64,000 nt of DNA from Gelidibacter maritimus (GTDB lineage: Bacteria > Bacteroidota > Bacteroidia > Flavobacteriales > Flavobacteriaceae): assembly GCF_014062315.1 (NCBI RefSeq), contig NZ_JACGLT010000014.1:50175-114174 (forward strand), written 5' to 3'. A program made the translations under genes and the position numbers. This document shows, piece by piece, positions 8,003 through 15,515 of the stretch. The notes under the pieces are model-generated. The model did no database searches, had not been told where the DNA came from, and saw nothing but the letters and a program-made list of their open reading frames with translations. How positions within the stretch are numbered: position 1 is the first letter of the stretch; each line of letters starts with the position of its first letter.

Positions 8003-8371
8003 TTAGCTTTTATTTTTATTTTGTGATGTACGAATACTTGAAACGAAAATCGCAATTAGTTCATTGTTCTCTTTCATTAACAGATTCAATCGTTCAATGT
8101 CTTTAATTAAATCAGCACCTTTTTGAATCTTGAGATTGACTAAGGACTCTCTCAATTCCTTCAAGCACAACCTCATTTTATGAAGAAAATCTCTTGCAGA
8201 CTCAGCACTTTGCGCCTCTCCGTAATTAAGAGCGGCAGAAGTTGCTGAACGAATTAATTGTTTTGACAAATGCTGTGAGGCGAAACTCCCATCAATTTTT
8301 CCACAGATTAAAATAACATCAACTGCAAACTGGATTAGTCGTTCTTCCAAATCATACTTATAACTTGCCAT
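8003..8371 (-). CDS. Four-helix-bundle protein (S23 / rRNA intervening-sequence protein family)
   Basis: This 122-residue protein matches the small four-helix-bundle family often encoded in 23S rRNA intervening sequences and also found free in Bacteroidota genomes. The visible signs are LEERLIQFAVDVILIC near the start, the block QLIRSATSAALNYGEAQSAES (about 40-60) and FLHKMRLCLKELRESL (about 63-78). It stands alone here between paaG and paaH, with word-repeat spacers on both sides. Its function is unknown and no link to phenylacetate is apparent; the neighbouring repeats suggest it may have arrived as an inserted cassette. Confidence 0.85.
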   Translation of the reverse strand: MASYKYDLEERLIQFAVDVILICGKIDGSFASQHLSKQLIRSATSAALNYGEAQSAESARDFLHKMRLCLKELRESLVNLKIQKGADLIKDIERLNLLMKENNELIAIFVSSIRTSQNKNKS

Positions 8372-8415
8372 ATTAAACTTCTTTATTCGATATTAATCGG
8401 TTCGATATTCGATAT

Positions 8416-9195
8416 TCACACTCCTTTAAACTTCGGTTTTCTTTTTTCAACAAATGCCGCAACGCCTTCTGCATAATCTTCGGTTTGTGCGGCTTCTATT
8501 TGAAATTTAGATTCTAATGCCAACTGGGCTTCCAAATCGTTGGTCATGGAGTCATTGAACAATTCCTTAATCATTCCCAAAGCTTTTGTAGGCATATTGG
8601 CAAGTTTCAAAGCCAGTTGATTGACATCCTCTTCAAAGCTTTCCAAAGGCAGAACTTTATAGAGCATTCCCATTTTTTCCGCTTCTTCTGCAGACACTTT
8701 ATCGCCAAGCATAGCCAATGCTAATGCTTTTTGAAATCCGATAAGTCGCGGCAAGAAGAAAGTTCCCGCACTATCCGGTACTAAACCGATGAGGCTAAAG
8801 GCTTGGATAAAACTTACTTTTTCATGAGCTACAACTATATCGCATGCCAAGGCAATATTTGCACCTGCTCCTGCCGCCACGCCGTTGATGGCGCCAATGA
8901 TTGGCTTTTTAATCGCACGAATTCTGGTGATGATCGGATTGTAATGTTCTTCCAAGATCTTTTTGAACCCCGGATTCAATTCTGGAGAGGTGACTTCTTT
9001 TAAATCTTGACCCGCGCAAAATGCTTTTCCATTTCCGGTCAAAACAATGGCCCGAACGGCGTCATTTTTTTCACAAGCATCCAGTGTGTCTTGTAATCGT
9101 AACGCCATTTCACGATTAAAGCTGTTGAAGACTTCTGGGCGGTTGAGCGTGATATACGCAACACTATTTTTTATTTCTAATACTATTGAATTCAT
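8416..9195 (-). CDS. paaG: PaaG: ring-1,2-epoxyphenylacetyl-CoA isomerase (crotonase)
   Basis: PaaG converts the reactive ring epoxide of phenylacetyl-CoA to oxepin-CoA and also shifts a double bond later in the pathway. This 259-residue crotonase has the first oxyanion loop at FCAGQDLKEV (59-68), the second at INGVAAGAGANIALACD (103-119), and the catalytic acid Asp141 in LVPDSAGTFFLPR, the residue known as Asp136 in the Thermus enzyme (from memory). No second catalytic Glu is placed as in ordinary hydratases, which supports isomerase over hydratase. It lies between paaD and the four-helix-bundle gene. Confidence 0.93.
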   Translation of the reverse strand: MNSIVLEIKNSVAYITLNRPEVFNSFNREMALRLQDTLDACEKNDAVRAIVLTGNGKAFCAGQDLKEVTSPELNPGFKKILEEHYNPIITRIRAIKKPIIGAINGVAAGAGANIALACDIVVAHEKVSFIQAFSLIGLVPDSAGTFFLPRLIGFQKALALAMLGDKVSAEEAEKMGMLYKVLPLESFEEDVNQLALKLANMPTKALGMIKELFNDSMTNDLEAQLALESKFQIEAAQTEDYAEGVAAFVEKRKPKFKGV

Positions 9196-9299
9196 ATTTT
9201 TTTAATATCGAATATCGAACTAAGAATAACGAATAATGAAGTGGGCTTAATCCAAACTTCATGATTCGTTATTTATAAATCAGTATTCATTATTCATTC
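9196..9299. repeat. Word-repeat spacer between paaD and paaG
   Basis: The spacer consists of AATATCGAATATCGAAC-type words, then GAATAATGAAG and its near-complement CTTCATGATTCG, so the RNA could fold loosely. It matches 9801-9898 closely in composition and order. Confidence 0.5.
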
Positions 9300-9800
9300 T
9301 CATTTTAAACATTTAAAATAATCAAAGGGTTCCAAACAGTCATCACACTGAAATTGTGCTTTACACGCTGTTGAACCAAACTGACTCACCATTTTTGTGT
9401 TTGTTGAACCACATTGCGGACATTTTACAATGCGTTTGCCGTGCAATAAAACATCTTTATCGGCTTCTGCACCCAAGGGAGCCGCGATGCCATAATCCTC
9501 CAAAGCTTTTCTGCCTCTTGGGGTAATCCAATCGGTGGTCCAAGCTGGGGATAAGATTAATTCTACTTCCGATTTATATCCTGCATCTTTTAAGGCTTTT
9601 TTGATATCGTCACCAATAACGTCCATCGCCGGACATCCACTATAGGTTGGTGTGATTTGAACTTTTACAATTCCATTTTCAATGAGAGCACTACGCACCA
9701 CTCCCATGTCCATGATGGAAAGGACTGGGATTTCTGGATCGGAAACTGTCTCCAGGATCGGGATTAATTTAGGGTCGATATGTTGTTCTGTTGTGATCAT
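9300..9800 (-). CDS. paaD: PaaD: phenylacetyl-CoA epoxidase accessory subunit
   Basis: PaaD is required for activity of the PaaABCE ring epoxidase and probably helps with metal or cluster maturation. I start it at ATG 9800 (MITTEQHIDPKLIPILETV), because an earlier in-frame ATG at 9863 would add 21 residues encoded by spacer repeats. The first 100 residues are a MIP18/DUF59 domain with SDPEIPVLSIMDMG and YSGCPAMD. The C-terminus is a zinc-ribbon-like CPQCGST...CKAQFQCDDC segment, typical of PaaD. The 166-residue length fits the family. It follows paaC by about 100 bp. Confidence 0.93.
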   Translation of the reverse strand: MITTEQHIDPKLIPILETVSDPEIPVLSIMDMGVVRSALIENGIVKVQITPTYSGCPAMDVIGDDIKKALKDAGYKSEVELILSPAWTTDWITPRGRKALEDYGIAAPLGAEADKDVLLHGKRIVKCPQCGSTNTKMVSQFGSTACKAQFQCDDCLEPFDYFKCLK

Positions 9801-9898
9801 AGTTAATATCGAATATCGAACGCTGAATAATGAATTATGAAGTTTCGTTCGGATTAACTTCATTATTCGATATTCAAACTTCCTTATTCATGATTTTG
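9801..9898. repeat. Word-repeat spacer between paaC and paaD
   Basis: The spacer holds AATATCGAATATCGAACG followed by GAATAATGAA and ATTATTCGATATTC, the same vocabulary as the spacers at 7937-8002, 8372-8415 and 9196-9299. Confidence 0.5.
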
Positions 9899-10651
9899 TC
9901 ACCATTCCATATTTGGATAAGTGCGCTGCATATATTGTAGTTCCGCCAATAGGAATCCCATATGTTCGGTATGAATCCCCATTTTTCCTCCTTTTTGGAA
10001 GTATTTGGATTCTGGAATGGTCAAGGTTGATTCTTCTAATACCGTATTTACTTTTTCGTAATAAGCGTTTTTTAATTTAGTAACATCTACGCCAATACCT
10101 TCTGAAACCATTGCTTTATCAGCGTCAGTCTGGTGGAACAATTCATCGGTGTAGGTCCATAAGTCATCAATTGCCGCTTGCATTCGGTTTTGACTTTCTT
10201 CGGTGCCATCACCTAATCGCCTGATCCAATCCGATGAAAAACGTTGATGGTATCTTACCTCTTTTATGCATTTTGTAGCGATTGCCGCCAAGGTCATATC
10301 CTTGCTTTTTTTCAGCTCGGTCAAAAATAATAAGTGATATTCATCAAATAAAAAATGACGCGCCATGGTATATGCAAAATCGGTATTGGGCTGTTCTACC
10401 AAAAGCACGTTAACATATTCACGTTCTTTACGAAGCATGGCAATATCATCTTCTGTACGCCCATCACCAGCTATTTTCGCGGCGTATTGATAGTAACTGC
10501 GTACTTGCCCTAATAAATCCAAAGAAATATTGGTACAGGCAATGTCGGTTTCCAAACTCGGTCCATGTCCGCAGAGTTCGCCTATGCGTTGCCCGAGGAT
10601 TAGGGAGTTGTCGGCGATGCCGAGGATGTAATTGTATAGGGACTTTTTCAT
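9899..10651 (-). CDS. paaC: PaaC: phenylacetyl-CoA epoxidase structural subunit
   Basis: PaaC is the non-catalytic ferritin-like subunit that forms the core heterodimer with PaaA in the ring epoxidase. The 250-residue length and the sequence match the family: LGIADNSLILGQRIGELCGHGPSLETDIACTNISLDLLGQ near the N-terminus contains the degenerate metal-site helix, and IHTEHMGFLLAELQYMQRTYP closes the protein. It stands between paaB and paaD in the conserved A-B-C-D order. The start MKKSLYNYILG is the only reasonable one. Confidence 0.95.
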   Translation of the reverse strand: MKKSLYNYILGIADNSLILGQRIGELCGHGPSLETDIACTNISLDLLGQVRSYYQYAAKIAGDGRTEDDIAMLRKEREYVNVLLVEQPNTDFAYTMARHFLFDEYHLLFLTELKKSKDMTLAAIATKCIKEVRYHQRFSSDWIRRLGDGTEESQNRMQAAIDDLWTYTDELFHQTDADKAMVSEGIGVDVTKLKNAYYEKVNTVLEESTLTIPESKYFQKGGKMGIHTEHMGFLLAELQYMQRTYPNMEW

Positions 10652-10726
10652 TTTTTAAATTGAAATTGAACTTATTCTAAAATCAACAATCAGGATTCAC
10701 AAATCGCTAATCGTTTAATTCTAAGG

Positions 10727-10767
10727 TTAGCTTTGCTGAACCTAAAGGTTTCCTGCCTTCGCAGGAA
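10727..10767. repeat. Composite REP-like unit after paaB
   Basis: The unit contains AACCTAAAGGTT followed by TTCCTGC, CTTC, GCAGGAA (10750-10767), ending 2 bp from the paaB stop codon. Around 30 bases match the copy at the thiolase end (3760-3796), which shows that the mobile unit is larger than the palindrome. Confidence 0.75.
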
Positions 10768-10769
10768 GT

Positions 10770-11060
10770 CTACATGTACTTCACCTCATCAGGTAACTCA
10801 TAAAACGTGGGATGACGATAGACCTTGTCTTTTGCTGGCTCAAACATTTCGCCATTGTGTTCCGGATTGGAGGCGGTGATGTTTTTGGATTCTACAACCC
10901 ATATGCTGACGCCTTCATTCCTGCGCGTGTAAACGTCACGAGCATTTTCTAAAGCCATATCTGCATCTGCGGCGTGTAAACTACCGAAATGTCGATGTTC
11001 CAGTCCGTTTTTACTTCTTACGAAGACTTCCCATAGAGGCCAATTCTTTGTTGTTGTCAT
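10770..11060 (-). CDS. paaB: PaaB: phenylacetyl-CoA epoxidase bridging subunit
   Basis: PaaB joins PaaAC heterodimers and is needed for epoxidase function. This 96-residue protein has the family text WPLWEVFVRSKNGLEHRHFGSLHA and ALENARDVYTRRNEGVSIWVV. It ends with HPTFYELPDEVKYM, also typical. It follows paaA by 80 bp. There is no alternative assignment of note. Confidence 0.95.
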   Translation of the reverse strand: MTTTKNWPLWEVFVRSKNGLEHRHFGSLHAADADMALENARDVYTRRNEGVSIWVVESKNITASNPEHNGEMFEPAKDKVYRHPTFYELPDEVKYM

Positions 11061-11109
11061 AGTTTTGTGACTTAATATTATGATTCAAACCTGTAAAGCT
11101 ATAATTCAA

Positions 11110-11138
11110 ACCTACAAGGTTTTGAAAACCTTGCAGGT
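11110..11138. repeat. AACCT-type palindrome after paaA
   Basis: Arms 11110-11123 and 11125-11138 (ACCTACAAGGTTTT and AAAACCTTGCAGGT) pair with one mismatch. It ends 2 bp from the paaA stop codon. A half copy (ATTCAAACCTGTAAAG) precedes it at about 11083-11099. Confidence 0.75.
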
Positions 11139-11140
11139 GG

Positions 11141-12097
11141 TTATACTGCTTCTTTTTCTTTTCTTTCGGCTTTCTTTTCGGCGTGTGCCATAGCGGCATC
11201 GCGCACCCACTCACCGCGTTCCCAGGCGCCAACCCTGGCTTTCATACGCTCTTTGTTCATTGGACCATGACCTTTGACCACTTGCCAAAACTCATCCCAG
11301 TCAATTTCACCAAAATCATAACTTCCGCGTTCTTCGTTCCATTTTAAATCGGGGTCAGGAATGGTCAAGCCAATCAAATCTGCTTGTGGCACAGTTTGAT
11401 CAATGAATTGCTGACGTAATTCGTCATTGGATTTACGCTTCAGTTTCCATTTCATGGATTGTTCGGTATGCACAGATTCCGCGTCGGTAGGCCCCAACAT
11501 CATTAAACTTGGCCACCACCATCGGTTTAAAGCATCTTGTGCCATTTCTTTTTGTTCTGGTGTGCCGCTAGACAGCTTGATCATGATCTCATACCCTTGA
11601 CGTTGATGGAAACTTTCTTCCTTACAAACCCTGACCATCGCTCTGGCATAAGGTCCAAAAGAAGTGCTGCATAAAGGCACTTGATTGATAATGGCCGCAC
11701 CATCCACCAACCATCCAATAGCGCCGATATCGGCCCAAGTAATGGTTGGATAATTAAAAATACTTGAGTACTTAGCCTTGCCCGTGTGCAACTGCTCATA
11801 CATTTCCTCACGTGAAATACCTAAAGTTTCAGTTGCAGAATAAAGATATAGACCATGGCCTGCTTCGTCCTGGACTTTGGCCAATAACGCTACTTTCCGT
11901 CTTAAAGAAGGCGCTCTGGTGATCCAATTTCCTTCTGGAAGCATCCCGACGACTTCTGAATGCGCATGTTGCGACATCTGACGGATATGCGTCTGACGGT
12001 ACTTTTCCGGCATCCAATCTTTCGGTTCAATTTTTTCGTCTCTTGCAATTCGTTCTTCGAACTGCTTTTCTAAATTTCTTATTTGCTCTTCACTCAT
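11141..12097 (-). CDS. paaA: PaaA: catalytic di-iron subunit of phenylacetyl-CoA epoxidase
   Basis: PaaA carries the di-iron centre that inserts oxygen into the aromatic ring of phenylacetyl-CoA. The 318-residue protein shows both EXXH ligand motifs: Glu78-His81 in [10 protein letters not shown] and Glu161-His164 in [25 protein letters not shown] near residue 195 is also conserved. It sits between paaE and paaB. The C-terminus is lysine- and glutamate-rich and probably disordered. Confidence 0.96.
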   Translation of the reverse strand: MSEEQIRNLEKQFEERIARDEKIEPKDWMPEKYRQTHIRQMSQHAHSEVVGMLPEGNWITRAPSLRRKVALLAKVQDEAGHGLYLYSATETLGISREEMYEQLHTGKAKYSSIFNYPTITWADIGAIGWLVDGAAIINQVPLCSTSFGPYARAMVRVCKEESFHQRQGYEIMIKLSSGTPEQKEMAQDALNRWWWPSLMMLGPTDAESVHTEQSMKWKLKRKSNDELRQQFIDQTVPQADLIGLTIPDPDLKWNEERGSYDFGEIDWDEFWQVVKGHGPMNKERMKARVGAWERGEWVRDAAMAHAEKKAERKEKEAV

Positions 12098-12134
12098 GAT
12101 ATTAAATATTAGTGAATGGTTAGTTGTATGTCTT

Positions 12135-12180
12135 AGATCTCACAGGTTTTATCCTGTTTACTATCGAGACTGTGAGATCT
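12135..12180. repeat. Inverted repeat between paaE and paaA
   Basis: Exact 11-bp arms AGATCTCACAG (12135-12145) and CTGTGAGATCT (12170-12180) enclose 24 bases. It would form a stem-loop in the paa transcript upstream of paaA. It may be a relative of the AACCTCACAGG palindromes. Confidence 0.65.
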
Positions 12181-12259
12181 CGTTACACATATGATATTTT
12201 AGTAGCGTTTCATACTCTTTAGGCCTATTCTTTCAATAAACCTTGCTGCTGAATGTAAA

Positions 12260-13333
12260 TTAAACGTCAAAATCCACCACAACTTTATCACTTGTCGGGA
12301 CGGCTTGGCAACTTAACACAAAATTCTGTTCTACTTCCTTATCAGCCAGCGCATAATTCTTTTTCATTTGTACCGAGCCCTCTAATACCTGACATTTGCA
12401 GGTGCTACAAACACCGCCTTTACAAGCAAATGGCAAATCGGCCCCAGCAGCCAAGGCACCATCGAGAATATTGTCAAAATCATCGTCCATGATAAAATGG
12501 AATTCTTTTCCACCGTCAATGATGGTGACTTGTGTTCCATCAATTCGCTGTTCCAGCACTTCAGCAATATGTTTATTTTCTTCTTCTGAACTCCCGGTAA
12601 AAAACAATTCAAAATGAATTCTATTCTTAGGCATTCCTGCGGCCTGTAATTCATCGCGAATTAAATAAATCATATCTTGCGGACCACAAATGAACGCATG
12701 TTGCGTATCTGGTATATCTATAAAGGTCTTGGTCAATACCGCCAATTTCTCTTTGTCAAAACGTCCGTTCAAAAACGGAATGTCACGCTGTTCCTTCGTT
12801 AAAAAATAAAAGACCTGAAACCTTTCAAAGAACTCATTCTTAAGCTGTTCGATTTCTTCTTTAAAGATAATGGATTTTACCGTTCTGTTCAAGTAAAACA
12901 ACTTAAAGGTGCTGTTTGGCTCCTCGTACAAATGGGTTTTGATGATGGACATTAATGGCGTAATACCACTTCCAGCGGCAAATGCGATATAATTATTGCT
13001 CGCCTCAACATCTACATCAACCGTAAATTCACCGTGAGGCACCATGACTTCAAGCGTATCTCCCCTTTTTAGTTCGTTGAATGCATAATTTGAAAACACG
13101 CCGTTCCGTATGGTTTTGACAGCAACTTTCCATTCGCCATCCAATGGACTTGAGAATAGCGAATAATTACGCCGAATGTCTTCACCGTTTAACTCCTTGC
13201 GCAAAGTCAAATGCTGACCTTGGCGGTATTTAAATGTTTCTTTTAGCTCGTCAGGAATATCAAAAGCAATGACTACGCAATCTTTTGTTTCCTTGTAAAT
13301 ATCTGCCACTTTAAGGTTGTGGAATTCTGCCAT
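12260..13333 (-). CDS. paaE: PaaE: NAD(P)H-dependent reductase of phenylacetyl-CoA epoxidase
   Basis: PaaE passes electrons from NADPH through FAD and a 2Fe-2S cluster to PaaA. I choose ATG 13333 (MAEFHNLKVADIYKET), giving 357 residues; an in-frame start at 13357 would add eight residues derived from a repeat. The flavin-binding domain includes RRNYSLFSSP, the nucleotide-binding domain FAAGSGITPLMSI, and the C-terminal plant-type ferredoxin domain has Cys304, Cys309, Cys312 and Cys342. It is the first gene of the cluster, directly behind the putative operator at 13437-13458. Confidence 0.94.
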   Translation of the reverse strand: MAEFHNLKVADIYKETKDCVVIAFDIPDELKETFKYRQGQHLTLRKELNGEDIRRNYSLFSSPLDGEWKVAVKTIRNGVFSNYAFNELKRGDTLEVMVPHGEFTVDVDVEASNNYIAFAAGSGITPLMSIIKTHLYEEPNSTFKLFYLNRTVKSIIFKEEIEQLKNEFFERFQVFYFLTKEQRDIPFLNGRFDKEKLAVLTKTFIDIPDTQHAFICGPQDMIYLIRDELQAAGMPKNRIHFELFFTGSSEEENKHIAEVLEQRIDGTQVTIIDGGKEFHFIMDDDFDNILDGALAAGADLPFACKGGVCSTCKCQVLEGSVQMKKNYALADKEVEQNFVLSCQAVPTSDKVVVDFDV

Positions 13334-13347
13334 AATCCTATACCTAA

Positions 13348-13366
13348 CCCCTTCCAAAGGAAAGGG
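13348..13366. repeat. Hairpin upstream of paaE
   Basis: CCCCTTCC, AAA, GGAAAGGG, 15 bp before the paaE start. It resembles the element before paaZ (2909-2927). It would lie in the 5' untranslated leader of the paa mRNA. Confidence 0.45.
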
Positions 13367-13436
13367 AATTTTTGTTTTATTAAATTCAGTTTAACTACAA
13401 GTACCTAAGCTCGAGGATAGGAAAACTTGCAGACAA

Positions 13437-13458
13437 CAAACTAACACTTGTTAGTTTG
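13437..13458. promoter_or_regulatory. Putative TetR/PaaR operator of the paa cluster
   Basis: The arms CAAACTAACA (13437-13446) and TGTTAGTTTG (13449-13458) are perfectly complementary around the two bases CT. The site lies between the TetR gene and paaE. Its core CTAACACTTGTTAG agrees with the Thermus PaaR consensus CNAACGNNCGTTNG (from memory) except at the two inner bases. On the minus strand the site includes TTAGTTTG, close to the Bacteroidota -7 box TAnnTTTG, so a bound repressor would block the promoter. Confidence 0.7.
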
Positions 13459-13486
13459 AATACAAATTTACAAAATTTATTGTAAA

Positions 13487-14059
13487 CTATTTGTTAATTC
13501 CGTTGATAAGGACATCACTCAAGTTTTGTGCTAAGATTTTAGGATCAAGGTCGTCTTTATTTGGGATCCATAAGTACAAGGAACGAAGTGTAGAAAGTAT
13601 TGAAAACATAATGACCTCAGGATTAGTATCAACAATTTCGTTACTGGCTATTCCATTTTTGATGATGGCTACAAAATCCTGTTCATAACCCTCTCGAAGC
13701 TGTAAATAATACTCTAATTGCTCCTCTAAATGCATCCAATCATTATTAAGTGAAGCCATTCCGTATGGGTTTTTAGTAGTAATGTCAACATGCAGCGCAA
13801 CAATTAAATTTAATTTTCTGATGACCGTTTCGTCAGAATTTTTAATGGTTTCCATGCCTTGGGTGAACGCTTCAGCCAAAGAAATGATGATGGCTTTAAG
13901 AATTTCTTGCTTAGAGTTGATATGATTGTAAAGACTTGCAGCCTTCATCCCCATAGCTGTTGCCAAATCTCGCATGGTAACCGCACTATAACCTTTTTCT
14001 TTAAAAAGTTTTGTGGCAGTATTAATGATTTCGTCTCTACGTGTGCCTTCGGTATTCAC
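13487..14059 (-). CDS. TetR-family regulator, probable phenylacetyl-CoA-responsive repressor (PaaR-like)
   Basis: This 190-residue protein begins with a TetR helix-turn-helix: RDEIINTATKLFKEKGYSAVTMRDLATAMGMKAASLYNHINSKQEIL (about residues 8-54). The C-terminal domain is a variable ligand-binding helical bundle. It is encoded upstream of paaE in the same direction, and a perfect dyad lies between its stop and paaE. PaaR repressors of this family release DNA on binding phenylacetyl-CoA; that ligand is inferred here from context. It starts 75 bp from the divergent rhodanese gene. Confidence 0.85.
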   Translation of the reverse strand: MNTEGTRRDEIINTATKLFKEKGYSAVTMRDLATAMGMKAASLYNHINSKQEILKAIIISLAEAFTQGMETIKNSDETVIRKLNLIVALHVDITTKNPYGMASLNNDWMHLEEQLEYYLQLREGYEQDFVAIIKNGIASNEIVDTNPEVIMFSILSTLRSLYLWIPNKDDLDPKILAQNLSDVLINGINK

Positions 14060-14134
14060 GATTCTAAGATTAAAATTCGATATTTTGATTCAAGGGTTTG
14101 TTCAATAATTCGTAAATTTAAACAAAAGAAAGTT

Positions 14135-14446
14135 ATGGGAATTTTTGATTTTATATTCGGTATCAAAAAAAGACAGATTCATGAACTTTTAGAAAAAGAT
14201 GCCATTATTCTTGATGTTCGAACTCAAAGGGAATGGGACAATGGGCATATTAAGCATGCAAAACACATTCCTTTGGATGAATTGAAAGATAGGGTTGGCG
14301 AACTCAAGAAGTTAAACAAACCCGTTATAACGTGCTGTGCGAGTGGCGCCAGGTCAGCAAAGGCAGCCGAATACTTAAACCTAAATAATATCATCGCTAC
14401 CAATGGTGGTGGCTGGTTGAGCTTGAGAAGGAAAGTGACCTCCTAA
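14135..14446 (+). CDS. Rhodanese-like domain protein
   Basis: This is a single-domain rhodanese of 103 residues. I start it at ATG 14135 (MGIFDFIFGIKKRQIHELL); the open frame extends upstream, but that region is antisense to the TetR gene. The segment IILDVRTQREWDNGHIKHAKHIPLDEL is the standard first half, and the active-site loop is CASGAR within TCCASGARSAKAAEYL. Such proteins carry persulfide on the cysteine and donate sulfur or detoxify. No signal peptide is seen, so it is cytoplasmic. The physiological partner is unknown. Confidence 0.88.
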   Translation: MGIFDFIFGIKKRQIHELLEKDAIILDVRTQREWDNGHIKHAKHIPLDELKDRVGELKKLNKPVITCCASGARSAKAAEYLNLNNIIATNGGGWLSLRRKVTS

Positions 14447-14518
14447 ACCCCACTCAGCTCTCCCAAATGCTTAGAGTTTCAGAACATACTGCCTGTTGCG
14501 AAATGCAGGTTTTTAAAC

Positions 14519-15130
14519 TTACAGTTTGATGTTCTGTAAATCGTCTGAAGATTTTATATAACTGCCGTCATACTGTAGGGTCCAGCCCATAGAACTGGTC
14601 AGGATATAAAATTTTGACAATTCGCTGATCAGACGATTCTGGGCATTACTTTTTAAATTTGAGGCTTCAATCTTTTTCATCAATTGCACCCTGACTTTAT
14701 CTTTAATTTTATTGTAATCTTCTGCTTTAAAAGGATTTAAATAATCCGCTGTGACATCATAATACTCAAAATCCGGATTGATATTGATCTCTTCTTTCGG
14801 GATACTTATAATTTTGAGAGTTTTGGAGGCTTCATCCAACTCGTATTCGATTTGACTTAAATCGTAGGAAACCGTCACATCGGCATTGACCACGACAAGA
14901 GCTTTCTTTTCGACATTGACCAAATTGGCAAAAATAGCTTTTGAGTTTTTATAGGTAAACACCTGACTGAAGTGGCCTTCAGTAACAACTAATTTGCTGA
15001 CGTTCCTGATCTGCTCTTGGATGAGTGCAGAGTTTTCTTGCAGAATGGTTTCATCCTTATCATTAATAATATAGCGATAGCCGAACATAACGACCAGCAC
15101 CAAAATTAAAACGTATAGGAGTTTGCGCAT
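14519..15130 (-). CDS. DUF4230 domain-containing membrane-anchored protein
   Basis: A 203-residue protein with an N-terminal hydrophobic anchor (about residues 3-22) and the rest outside the cytoplasm. The body has ENSALIQEQIRNVSKLVVTEGHFSQVF and KALVVVNADVTVSYDLSQIEYEL, which I recognise as DUF4230. The function of that family is unknown. It is downstream of gldC by 46 bp on the same strand, so it may share the gldBC transcript, and it converges on the rhodanese gene. Confidence 0.8.
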   Translation of the reverse strand: MRKLLYVLILVLVVMFGYRYIINDKDETILQENSALIQEQIRNVSKLVVTEGHFSQVFTYKNSKAIFANLVNVEKKALVVVNADVTVSYDLSQIEYELDEASKTLKIISIPKEEININPDFEYYDVTADYLNPFKAEDYNKIKDKVRVQLMKKIEASNLKSNAQNRLISELSKFYILTSSMGWTLQYDGSYIKSSDDLQNIKL

Positions 15131-15176
15131 CGATTATTTATAATATGAAAATCCCTGTCAGGCTTTTAAAGTATGA

Positions 15177-15515
15177 CTATTGCTTATTGAGTTCTAACTT
15201 TTCAGCAAAATAATCGCAGAAGTCCTTCATGGTTGCCGACATTTTTTCATCTTCTGTAGCACGATAGAACGTATTGCTCATTTCCACCAAGGTTTGATGG
15301 AAAAATAATTTCATTTCATCTACGGGCATATCCTTTGTCCAAAGATCAATGCGCAGACTTTCCTGTGCTTCACTATCCCAAACCGATAGCATCATGGCCT
15401 TTGCCTCTTCATTATTGATACCACCATCTTGGGCCGTCCAACTTAATTTTTCCGGCACACGATTTTCATCCAATTCTACGTGTAATTCGATAGTTGATTT
15501 TATAGTTTTTGACAT
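15177..15515 (-). CDS. gldC: Gliding motility protein GldC
   Basis: A 112-residue cytoplasmic protein starting MSKTIKSTIELHVELDENRVPEKLSW, recognised as GldC, which in Flavobacterium johnsoniae is encoded next to gldB. Its biochemical role is unclear; loss of it reduces rather than abolishes gliding there (from memory). It overlaps the gldB stop by one base (TAATG), so the two are translationally coupled. There is no signal peptide. Confidence 0.93.
   Translation of the reverse strand: MSKTIKSTIELHVELDENRVPEKLSWTAQDGGINNEEAKAMMLSVWDSEAQESLRIDLWTKDMPVDEMKLFFHQTLVEMSNTFYRATEDEKMSATMKDFCDYFAEKLELNKQ

Noticed and set aside
9801..9863. Longer N-terminus for PaaD
   Set aside because: The extra 21 residues are translated word-repeat spacer; the conserved protein starts MITTEQ at 9800.
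13859..14134. N-terminal extension of the rhodanese gene
   Set aside because: The frame is open upstream, but the extra 92 codons are antisense to the TetR gene and end in spacer; the conserved protein starts at ATG 14135.
14491..14515. Terminator between the rhodanese and DUF4230 genes
   Set aside because: CCTGT...GCAGG gives only about five pairs before a short T-run; too weak to call.
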